From Dama dama (lineage: Eukaryota; Chordata; Mammalia; Artiodactyla; Cervidae): a stretch of 64,000 nt of DNA. Positions within the stretch are counted from its first letter, which is position 1, and each line of letters opens with the position of its first letter. The notes under the pieces are model-generated. The model saw only the letters and a list, made by a program, of their open reading frames with translations, did no database searches and was not told the DNA's origin. Below, in pieces: positions 14,601 to 26,600 of this stretch. Where the stretch lies: positions 39,293,001 through 39,357,000 of the forward strand of contig NC_083696.1 in assembly GCF_033118175.1 (NCBI RefSeq), read 5' to 3'. Position numbers and translations under genes: made by a program.

Positions 14601-17600
14601 CACATTGAAGGTCTGAGGTCTATAGGGAGATCTGCCTACTGATAGAGCTCTCAGCCAGATCTCCCATCAGGAAAGGTAAGGTCCAACAAGCACGAACACA
14701 TGCCAAGAAACCCCTGTAAGCTAATTCAAGTCAACCTAATCCCACATTCAATGAAGGATCATATATCCTGAAGTAAAAATAGCAAAATGAAATATAAGAG
14801 AGGGTGAAAAAAAAAAAAACTCAAAATAAATAGAGGTAATCTGGAGAAGAGACTGAACCTGCAAAAATAATAAGTCATATTCTTAGAGAGTTTTATGAGG
14901 ATATTATACGTAGTATACATTCAGTTAAGGCTGTTAGGAAAACGGGACAATTGTAAAGCAAGAAAACTCAGAAAATTAAAATGAAACGACAAATATAAAA
15001 TTTCAAGAATTTTGGTAAAATATAAAAACATAAGAAGGTGGGAAATATGATTTAAAAGCTGTTGGAGAGACTTTGGAGATTAATATCATGGATTCATTAC
15101 CTATAGAACAGGAATTCCAAGAAGAGAGAGAAAAAGGCATGGAATCTTACATAATAGGAAATAAATGCTTGGAAGAGGTGAGCAGTTTTCTCTGGTTAGA
15201 CATGTATAGTTTACGTACTGAAGACCGTGGAAGAACGAGAGCAGTCAGGAGGGGCCCATCCTTCTTTACACTGACACTGAAGCTCATGGTCACACACCTA
15301 GAGAAGCAATGGTTCTGTTAGTTTTCTCACTGGACTGACACAAAACACACGGGCTTATTCATCCATAATTAAGTATATTTCAGAAAAAAAAAAGAATAGC
15401 CCCCTGCTCTGCAGCCTTTCAACTACCTACATATTTTAAGCATCAGTAATAGGAATTTCATAATGCCATCTGCAGCAACATGGATGAACTTAGAGAAACG
15501 TCATCCTGAGTGAAGTAAGTCAGGCAGAGAAGGAGAAATATCATATGACATACTTATATGTGGAATCTAAAAGAATTGATACAAATGAACTTACAAAACA
15601 GAAAGAGACTCACTGGCTTAGAGAATGAAATTATGGTTCTTGGGGGGACTGGATAGTTAGGGAGTTTGGGATGGACATGTATACATTGCTATATTTAAAA
15701 TGGATAACCAACAAAGACCTCCCTACAGCATAGGAAACTCTGCTCAGTGTTATGTGGCAGGCTGGATGGGAGGAGAGTTTGGGAAGAATGGATACGTGTG
15801 TGTGTGTGTGTGTGTGACTGAGTCCCTTTGATATTTGCCTGAAACTATCAGAACATCATTTGTTAATTGGCTATATGCTAATATAAAATAAAAAGTTAAA
15901 AAACAAAACAAAAAACAGGAATTTCAGTACCAGGTTCTTTGAAGGAAGTTTTCATTGAATCAAAGTACTGAAGAGTTAGATAAACTTAGTTGTTTGAATC
16001 ATTCAACACTGAAATATCACATTAATATCACCCAAACTGTCTGACCTAAAATGACATAAGATTTGGTACGCTTTGGGAAACACTGTCAAGACTTACAGCA
16101 TGTCCTTTGCACTTAGAGGAGCAATTTGCTGATTTGTAAGTTCTTTCCAGGTCCACACATTCTGCGTTAATGCAAACCTGAAAGTGATGTGAAAAACACA
16201 AAGCCGACATGAACGTCCAAAGATATCACTTATGCACACTGATGACTCTTCAGGAGTTAATCTTCTATTTTTAGCTACTATTAATGCTATCAAGAGCTTC
16301 CCAGGTGGCTCAGTGGGTAAAGAATCTGCCTGCAATGCAGGAGATGCAGGAGACGTGGGTTCAGTCCCTGGATCTGGAAGATCCCCTGGAGGGGGAAATG
16401 GCAACCCACTCCAGTATTCTTGCCTGGGAAATCCAATGGACAGAGGAGCCTGGTGGGTTACAGTCCACAAGGTCACAAAGAATCGGAAAAGACTGAAGCA
16501 ACTAAGCATACATGCACATATTGTTATCAAACTTGCTTTTTATTAGAGAAATCACAGCATCCCTTTGAAAATAGGAAGATGGAATCTAGGTAATTTTTGT
16601 AATAAAATATTTAGGAAGTCCTCTCTAAAGAAAATTTCCTTACTTCATTCCCTCATGGATTATTCTCTTAATCCACCTCTTTAGTCCAGCTCTGCAGACT
16701 GATAGTTAGCACTGAGCTAAGCATTGCACATGATACAAGGTACTCATTCCAAGCAAAAATACTATGGAAAACAAGTTAATATCATATCATCTCTAAGATT
16801 AAAATAAAATTTTGTGTAAAAATAAGTAGTATTGCTATGATTATATTTATTATTATCAGTGGCTATCATTTGCTGAGAACCTACCAATTTAGGGGCAATA
16901 AAACTTGCCCGAATTTAACATCCTTGTGCTAAGCACATATTAGTTACTTATTAAATAACACTGAAGGGAACAACACAGTCATGTATACATGAATGGCATA
17001 AACATTACTTTGAAAATTGTGCTCCATGAAACACAGAGAGGCCCGAGAAGAAAATAAACAAAACAAAAACCAAACGGAAAGAACGTTCTGAGTAAAAGCC
17101 ACAATTTCAACTCACCTTCTTATCTCCACATTTGGTTCCATTGATTACCATGCCAATTTCTTCACTGCTGTCTTCAGGATCAAATAGTCTACATGTCAGG
17201 GTTGTGACTATACGTCCCTTCCAGGGCAGATAATCTGAGCCACCATTACAGAACAACTTCCCACACATGGCATCTCTGAGGAAAAGCCAAAATTTGCTGC
17301 GATTGAAGCACCAGGATCCAAACTGCCATTTTATGCAAACGTAAATCGCCTCCTGGACTATCAATATTTAACCAATGGCATTTTTCCCTAAGGCAGAGAC
17401 TCCTAATTCTCCTTTGTACCAATTTCCCCCTTATTCTTAAGTAACAGAACCACCATATTCAATGGTTTCCACGGCCCGGTGTTGCTAAAAAAACAAACGA
17501 CAAGAACAAAAAACCCCTTGTCTCCCAGATTCCCTAATTTTGGCCAGTTACCTAAATTCTGGCCAGTGGGAAGGATGCAGAACGTTAACTTCAGATTCTT

Positions 17601-20600
17601 GAAAGTGGCCTTATGTGAGGGTATGTGTTGTTGTTGATGTTCAGTCACGAAGTTGTGTCTGACTCTTTGGGACCCCATGGACTGCAGCACGCTAGGCTCC
17701 CTTGTCTTGCACTATCTCCCATAGTTTGCTCAAATCCGTGTCCACTGAGTAGGTGATGCGGTTCGACCATCTCACCCTCTGCCGCCCCTTTCCCTTTTCC
17801 CTTCCATCTTTCCCAGCATCAGGGTCTTTTCCAGTGAGTCAGTTCTTTGCATCAGGTGACAAAAGTATTGGAGCTTCAGCTTCAACAATCAGTTCTTAAC
17901 ATCAAGGAGGGCACCTAGGAAGTCAGTTTCTGTCTTGTTTCAGCTAAGGTTATTTATTGCATGAATTGCAGCAGAATAATTCTCCTGACTATAGCTGTAT
18001 CAGTATAAGGCTGAGCCTTGGATGACAGTCCAAGGCATCATGTGAGTTCCTGAAAGAACCCCTGCAAATTCAGATGAAACTGCTAGGGGCTCACTAAAGC
18101 CTTACATTCACTAGCAAGGGGAAAAAAGTCAATGCCAACAAAATTGGAATCAATTGCTTTTATGCAAAATTTAGAGGAAAGTTGTGAAAAAAGTCTTCTG
18201 AGAGTGTTAGAATCAGATTCTTCTGATTACTCTGGTGGCTTTTAGAAAAAAATACCACTGAGGAGCAGAGAAAGGCATGCATTCTTTCCAGACTTGAGAA
18301 GGTGTTTTTCTTGAATAATTTAGGTAGAGCTTTAACAGGAAGGCTCTAAAAAGGTAAAAGTTGCTCAGTCATATCTGACTCTGCAACCCCATGGACTGTA
18401 GCCTACCAGGTTTCTCTATCTGTGGAATCCTCCAGGCAAGAATACTGGAGTGGGTTGCCATTTCCTTCTCCAGGGCATCTTCCCAACCCAGAGACTGAAC
18501 CCAGGTCTCCTGCATCACAGGCAGACTCTTGATCCTCTGAGCCACCAAGGAAGCCCTAGGAAGGCTGTAGGACCCAGGGAATTTCAGGCTTACTTCTCAC
18601 TACAAGCAAAAATTATTAAGAAGTGATCAGAAGGCCAGTCTGTGAGAAGAAATGAAATGCTTATGCCTTTGGTTGCAGAAATTATCCACTATTCACACAA
18701 GCATTTATACAGAACAAGGGTGTGTGTACACTTTACAGAGGAAAGATGGAATTACCCTAGCCTCTTTTCCCTATCACAACCTCTCATACTAAATATTGCT
18801 ACCCACTCACTCTACTCCCACACACACATAGCCTTTTATTAATATATTTTCCCCTGATTTCCTATAAAGGAGATCCCACAAGGCATGACCATCTTTGAGG
18901 CTCAGACTCCCCAAGAGATGATCTTCTGTCCAACATAGCTTGTTTGGTAATAACTATCATCAAGAAATATTAGTGTTATTTCAACAGAAAAAACTTGGAG
19001 AAATGCTGATCTTTTTCATTAAGTGTCTTGTTACACATTAGTTTGCCCATGCAAAGTTTGGAACAGGTATTTCATCTATTATCATTTAATTTTTAAAAAT
19101 CATCTTAGAACTGTAGGATCCAAGGGAAATATATAGAAAGATCTCAAGTTCACTGATTACAGTATTTTATCTTTTCTTTTTTCAGACTATCAGTTTTTTT
19201 ATGGAAAACAAATTCTTTAGGTCAGTTGTCAGTCTTTTCCCTTACTGTACTTTTTCTTTATGGAATGCCATGGCAAGTTCAAAAACCACCTGTACAATCA
19301 TTGTGTTGCTTATTCCTCTGAGAAGATATGTACTTCTACCATAGAATCATCATGAAATGCAGTAGATGGAAAAGCATCTGAAGCATACTGGAGAATCAGT
19401 TCACACATTTCCAGCGAGGCCCATTTACTCTTGTATATTCCTTCTCAAACATTCATTCTATTTAACAGCAGCTATACTTGGTGTCCTTTGAAGCACACAT
19501 TATGAGAGACTGAAAAATGGGAATCATTCCCTATTTACCTTTTTAACTCAGTGTCTAGCCTAAAATAAAGCAAGTAATAGTCACTCAATGAATGTTTATC
19601 AAATAAATGATGTCCAAATTACTTTCTCTTTAAATGGGATAAATCAACATGTGTGAAAATGAGCAGGAAGTTCAAATAGCAAGGCCACTTACTTTGCTTT
19701 ACAGGGAATGCGTGTGTTGTTCACTTTTCGACAGTATCCATAAGTTGATCCACCTTCATTTTTTCTAAAACATGACTTATCTGCAACCTGGGATCCTAGG
19801 ATCAAGCAAGGTCAGTAAGGTCATAGATGGAAAGAAGAGAGGTAAGCAGTTCAGTGCTACAAAGGATTGATGAAACAGAAAGACAGCATGAAGAATACGA
19901 TTTTAGCATCATACCTCTTCTTGGAAATATAGTTTGACATGATATCAAGAGAGATGTCTGGAGTTAAAATAATATTTTGGATGGCCTATTTTTGAATGAT
20001 GGCTATCTAAATATTTGGAAACATCTGCAAGATTGAAGACTTAGCTAGAAGAGCCATAGTTATCCTAGCAGCAGCCCACAGGCATATCCTGGAATTCTGT
20101 CCTGTTGGAGGGTATATATGTGACAGGTACACCCTATGCTTAGTCAGACTTCTACTCTGCCAGGAAGTAATATGCATCACAAGTTTAATTTCTTATGCAA
20201 TCTTCATCAGATGGGCAATCAGTGGTTAAGAGCTGTACGATATGGTTAATTGCCTAAAACTTTCAATTTGCTCTGTGTGAAAATGATGACTCTATGATAG
20301 TATGCCTTTGTAATGTTATTACAAGGAATTTTTTTTTAAGTTTTTAGGATTATGTCTTTTTTAAAAAACAAACTTTATTTAAATGTTTGATCACTCCTGG
20401 AGTCATGTGAGATCTTAGTTTCCCTACCAGGGGTTGAACCCACACCCTCTGCATTGGAAGACAGAGTCTTAACCATTGAACCACCAAGGAAGTCCACTAT
20501 TAAGAAGATTAAATGAGTTAATCTATGTGAGCCACTGAGAAGAGTGCCTGGTCAGTAGAACATGGTGTGAAAATATTGCCCATTCTTATTAGCATTCTCA

Positions 20601-23600
20601 TTTTGTTAATAAAGATACAGAGGGTAGTATTGGTTAAAGCCACAAAGAGAGATGAAAAATCAGACTTCAAATCAAGTTCTATTGAGTCAAATGACTCTAT
20701 CCTTCTTTTTCTAATGCCTCTACTCCTTCTCTCTCCCCAACCTTAAAGATCAATATGAAGACCTGGAAAATATGAATCCAGCCTTTGAAAAAACAACAAT
20801 GAAGTTAAAAATAATAAAAAGCCTATGGAATCTAGGACTAGGAAATACAAAGTACTATAGGATGGTTAAGAAATAAAGTCCCGTCATATAGCTCAGGGAA
20901 CTACATTCAATATCCTGTAATAAACCATAATGGAAAGAAATACAAAAAACTGTCACTGTTTGCAGATGACATGATTCTATATAGAAAATCCTAAAGATGC
21001 TACCAGAAAACTACTCATCAATGAATTTGAGCTCATCAATGAATTTGAAAACTACTAGAGCTCATCAATGAATTTGGGAAAGTTGCAGGATACAAAACTC
21101 TAATACACAGAAATCTTGCATGCCTATATACTCACAGCAAAAGATCAGAACGAAAGATTAATCAGTGGAGCAGAATAGAAAGTCCGGAGATAAACTCACA
21201 CACCTATGGTCACCTAATCTATGACCAAAGAGGTAAGAATATACAGTGGAGAAAAGACAGTCTCTTCAGTAAGTAGTGCTGGGAAAACTGGACAGCTACA
21301 TGCAAAAGAATGAAATTAGAACACTTCCTAACACCACACACAAAAATAAACTCAAAATGGATTAGAGACCTAAATGTAAGGCCAGATGCTTTAAAACTCT
21401 TAAAGGAAAATACAGGCAGTTCACGCTATGACATAAATCACAGGATCACCTCTTAGAGTGATGAAAATAGAAATGAAATAAACAAATGAAACCTAATTAA
21501 AGGCAAAAGCTTTTGCACAGCAAAGGAAACCATAAAGGAAAGACAGACGGATGGGACAGAATGCTTTTTCAGCCATGACGAAACACTGTCCCTTGGGATG
21601 ATAGGGTTTTCCTGCATGTGGACATGGAGAGAGGCAGACGTGCCAGTGACCCTGGGCTTGTCCTCCTACCTGGTCCCCAGAGGTCAGTGCACTGCTTCTC
21701 CAGGGTGGGGCACGTTCCCATCCAGCAGTAGCCCGTCCCATTCTGGCAAGGGAAGCCATTGATTTGGTACCGATCACTGGGGCAAAGAGGAGATTTGCCA
21801 TCACACATGTCGGGCAGGTCACACTCATCTTTTGCTGGTCTGCACACCTCACCAGCCTTTTTTAACTGTAGGGAAATAAAAATGTAGACATGGGCTTTTT
21901 CCACCTGACCTACCATAGTATCTCAAATTGATGCAAATTATATTTTCCTTGTGGCCTTTAATTAGCAATGTGTACCTAGAGGCATCATTCTATTTTAGTT
22001 TACAGTTGTATAAGCCAAAACCATCTCCTATAATGTCATTTCTACTGACTTTGGCCAAATCCTGAGTCAAAGCAATCAATACTTCTGAATTTGTAGAGCA
22101 ACTGCTATAAAAATAACAATGAAAAAATACTTTAGAACACCAAGCAATATTATAGATGTGAAGAAGGAAGTTAACTCTCCCTTTGTTAAATGCATCTTTC
22201 TCAAGCTTTTCAAGGAGATTTAAATCTGCAGCTCCAGAAATTTACTGGTGAAGTGAATCTTCTGTAATAAGGAAGATAAGCTTCGAAGCCCTGATCAGCA
22301 TGCTCTGAGATTTTCCCAGGCATCGAGTTTCCTAAACCTGAATTCGTTTTAATGTAATTTTAGATATTTCTTTTTTCACTCACATCTTCCTATGGAGTGA
22401 TTTATTAAGAGGGAGAAACAAACCAAAAATGTTCATTTGCTGTGTTAATTCCATTAAAATCTGTTACTGCAAATCTTGCTCTTATTTGCTCAGAGAAATG
22501 TTAGTCAAAGAAATCCTGCCATTCAGGCAGATCTAAAGAGGCCTGTGTGGATACTGGAAGCAACTCCTTCCTTAGCTGAAGCAACTAGGTGTGTTCCACT
22601 CCAGTGTTCTTGCCTGAGAAATCCCGCAGACAGAGAGGGCTTGCGGGCTATAGTCCATGGGGTCACAAAGAGTCAGATATGATTCTGACTAAACCACCAC
22701 CACTTCACATCATCAAGACACTTTTAATATCTTTACATTAGTGAGAGATATATATTTTACAAATAGCTATAAATAGAGATACCTATTTTATATTTTGTAA
22801 AAATCTTTACAAAATTTTCACTGGGGCCTATGAGACCCTGCAAAGCTCCTCTGCTCCAGTCAGACTAACTTTCTTATCAGATGTCACACAAACCATGCTT
22901 TACCTTCTGTTTATTCTTTCCTCATTTGGAATTTTTTTTCTTTCTGTTTATATAAAATCTGCTCTACTTCCCAAACTATTTGAAAGCCTAACTTTTCCAT
23001 GAAAACTCCTCTGATCCCTTCAATGTGGATCACTGCTCCTCTTTTCCACATGTAGTAGGAAAACAGCCCAGAGTTTGGATATGAAAGACACATACTTTGG
23101 ATATGAAAGATACATACTTGGCTCTGCCAGTGGTTAGATGTGTACCCTTAGCAATTGGGTTTAATCTTAACTTTATAAGCCATTATGAAAATTAAGTGAA
23201 AAAATTTGTGGAAAGTAATAATACCCAAAGGTCATATATCATTATAATATCTACCTGGCATTTAATCATGTATCATATTTTAATCCATATGTATGAATAT
23301 ATCCTCACCCTAAGGAAACAGCAAATATTTTGAGGAAAAATACCACTTTTGTATGTGTGTGTGTGTGTGCAATGCAAGAGACACAGGAGCCGTGGCTTTG
23401 ATCCCTGGGTCAGGAAGAGTCCCTGAAGGAGGAAAGTGGCAACCCACTCCAGTATTTTTGCATGAAAAATCCTATGGACATGTTAGGTAGTTAGAATAGG
23501 AAAAAGAAGTCCAAAATGGTGGTGTCTAAAAGACAAAGAAAGGGAAAAGCCTGCAAAAACGGTTCAAAAGAAAACCCATGGACTGGAGTTAGAACTTCAG

Positions 23601-26600
23601 GTAAAAAAAACATACCCACTTCTTGGCTAGCCCAATTTTCATAGGGCAGGCTCAGTGGGGAGGAAACAAATGTATTATAAAAAGGGGAAGCCAAGACGGA
23701 TTAAGGCCTCTCCTTTGAGGTCAGCCCATCCTCACGCCTTGAGGGTGTACTATCCTTTGCTTGCCAAATAAAACTGAGCTGTAACTGAACTGATCCACCA
23801 TTTCAAATCTTTGTTGCAGCGAGACAGAACCAAGAAAATTACACAATCCCCCCACATATCTGGTGCCGTGACCCAGATGTAACCTGGCTGAAACAACCTC
23901 AGCTCATCCTCAGCGAGGCAGATAGCAAGCACAGCAGAAGGCTGACTTAGTGGAAGCTCACATGCTGGAAGCTGAACGCGAAGGAAACCCAGTGCAGTGG
24001 AAATGACAAGAAGCCCGTGTGCTGGAAACTGGGACAGCAAAAACAAACTCAGATGAAAGCTCATGATGCTCAGTCTCAGATTCCAGAAGACCTCCAGTTT
24101 AGGTAGGAGGTCCTCGCCCCTTTGGCTGGATGGATATATGGCTAACAGAATCTTAATTCCTTTACAGTCTCTTGTTTCTTATTTCCTTGAACCCCCTGTG
24201 AATAGATGAATGGCCATGGGTGCAACTGAGGGACTCTGACTGGGGCTACTCCCAAGTGTGTCCTGAAGGCTCCACTATCTGGTGTGCCCTAGTAGCTGTT
24301 GCCCAGGTGGGTGAGGGTTCTTCGGTCCTTAATCTCCTTTGTGCCTAGGATCAGGCCAATGAAAACCGTGGGCACAGGTCAGGCATTTAGCAGTTTTTCC
24401 AGCAAGTTATGAAAGGGGTTCCTTGGCATGTTTTTCCCACTGCTTTTTTCTCCTGTCCTTTAGCTCCTCTCTCCATCTATGCTTCTGTTTACAAAGTATT
24501 GGGCAGGTCATCATCTTTCCATTTCTGAAAGTTGTGTTTGAAACTGTTTACCTAAGATTGGGACTCAAACCCATGTGGCATGGACTCTGCGCTATGCTTA
24601 CTCAGTCGTGTCCAATCAGGACTTGAGCCCGGCCAAAACCCACAGTGCCTGGTTTCAGCACCTAATGAAGCTCAGGTTCTTGATGTCTCATTGCAAAAAA
24701 GTTCAGTGAGAGACACAGCGATAAGTAAGAGGTAGATTTGTTTGAATTCACAGAGAAGCACAGTCCACTGAGTGTGTGCCATCACAGAGGGTATATACGG
24801 TGCCCATGAAATGTGGTGTGGTTAGTTTTTACGGGCTGGGTGATTTCATACACTAATGAGTGGGAGGGTCATTCCAACATTTGGGGAAACTCTCACTCCT
24901 TGGTCTTTTGATAGTGCCTTGGAACTGTCATGGGGCCTTCAGGTGTGTCATTTAGCTTGCAGATTGAAGGCTTATAGTTGATTTTGACTTGTCTGCATCT
25001 TGGACCCATTTGATTTTAATTGGCTTATGTTATGCCCTTGGGCTATATCAGTCTTTCAAAAGTTGTGCCTTGCCTGCTTCAGTCCTGATTCATGCTCTTT
25101 TCATGAACCCTGTCCAGGCCCACAATGTTGCCTCTACAATCTTCTGGCAGGACAACCAGAAAACAGCTAGCCCTTGGGAGGGAAATACTACATAATATCC
25201 AATCCCTCTAGAGGTTCACACCTTCATCTTCCATGTTTCCCACAACATGTGCAACAACAGCACCTCTCAGTGAACCTGCTAGGGTGGATGACAGGCACAA
25301 ATGCCTGCTAGAAGTTAATCTGTTGGTGGCATCCCTTCAAGGGCAACTGGGCTTCCAGGGACAATGTTTGCCACTTTGGGAGTTAACCCTGCAGGTTGTT
25401 TGGGCCCAAACCCTTACCACCCTTCTCCTAAAGCTACAGACATACCCCTGGATCAAATCTCCACTCCACTTTTATGGAACATCTGATCTGTTGCCTCTTA
25501 TCATTTTGTCCTTAAGCCACTTACTAATTCTTACAACCATAAACCTGCCCCTACTGCAGGCAACATTGCTCCACCCTGCTTATTATTAAAGTGCTCTTAA
25601 TGCCCCTAACAGGACCAGATAACCCACTCCTTTGTCACTACTTCTGTTATTACCTAAAGTGGGTCTATGACAATGAAATGTTTACCATTGGAGACACCCT
25701 AAACTGCCCTGGTGGCTCAGAAGTTAAAGCGTCTGCCTGCAATGCAGCAGACCTGGGTTTGACCCCTGGGTCGGGAAGATCCCTTGAAGAAGGAAATGGC
25801 AACCCACTCCAGTATTCTTGCCTGGAGAATCCCATGGATGGAGGAGCCTGTCCTCCATACAGTCCACAGGGTCGCAAAGAGTTGGACACGACTGAGCGAC
25901 TTAACTTTAACTTAACTTAGGGGAGGAAATCAGTGACTTACATTCCCTCAGAGAAATAAGAGGATAAGGTTTATGGCTATTTCCTCAGGTTCCCAGTCTC
26001 AGGGCACAGGCTTGGATTACTTTACATCATGGTATCTATTCCCATCTATGGTGGACAAAACAGCAATGAGTTAAGATTACAGCCCCTTAATCCTAACCAG
26101 CACTAGTCACACTGGAGTCATTGGGAACTCCCAACTCCAGCCTGGGGATCCCAAGAGGTCGACCTGCCTCAACCTGCCTAGGGATCTATCCCCGGGAGGT
26201 TGTCATGCCTCAGCCTGCTTGGGGATCCACCAGCTCGGGGTCCCAGGAGGTCGACCTACCTTGACCCGCCTAGGAATCTGGTCCTTGGGAGGTTGTCATG
26301 TCTCCACCTGCCCAGGGATTCAATCTCCAGGAAGTTGTCACACCTCAACCTGCCTGGGGATCTGCACCCTGACCCAGATACACCTAGCTCTCAGGTTGCA
26401 ACAGTACTGAGTAGGATAAGCTTCAGATAGGCTCACCCCTAAGGAAGTCCACCCAAGGAAATAGAAGGAAGCCTATTAGTTGTGGGACCATGCCCGGTCT
26501 CAGCAATAACTCAGGAGTCCAACGAGAACCCCACTGCCTTTCTGGAAAGTCTAAAAGAGGCCCTCCAAAAGTTTACTAACTTAGACTCTTACAAGGAACA

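Larger units (their letters stand above)
7149..15218 (-). other. ADAM28 intron, 8.1 kb (EGF exon to transmembrane exon)
   Basis: Holds a poly(T) tract at about 7881-7898, a BovB tail (9307-9905), a TSD-flanked L1 (10609-11654), a reverse BovB tail (12178-12530) and two SINEs (13299, 13638). The rest is AT-rich unique sequence; open frames at 7762-8826 overlap no known family. Confidence 0.6.
17276..19692 (-). other. ADAM28 intron
   Basis: Contains a BovB tail (17628-17905) and a SINE (18349-18555); otherwise unique, with a weak MIR-like tail at about 19540-19615. Confidence 0.6.
19796..21669 (-). other. ADAM28 intron with L1 fragments
   Basis: Holds a CHR-type SINE (20332-20498) and two abutting L1 pieces (20866-21560) that reach within about 110 bp of the exon 12 donor. 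Confidence 0.6.
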
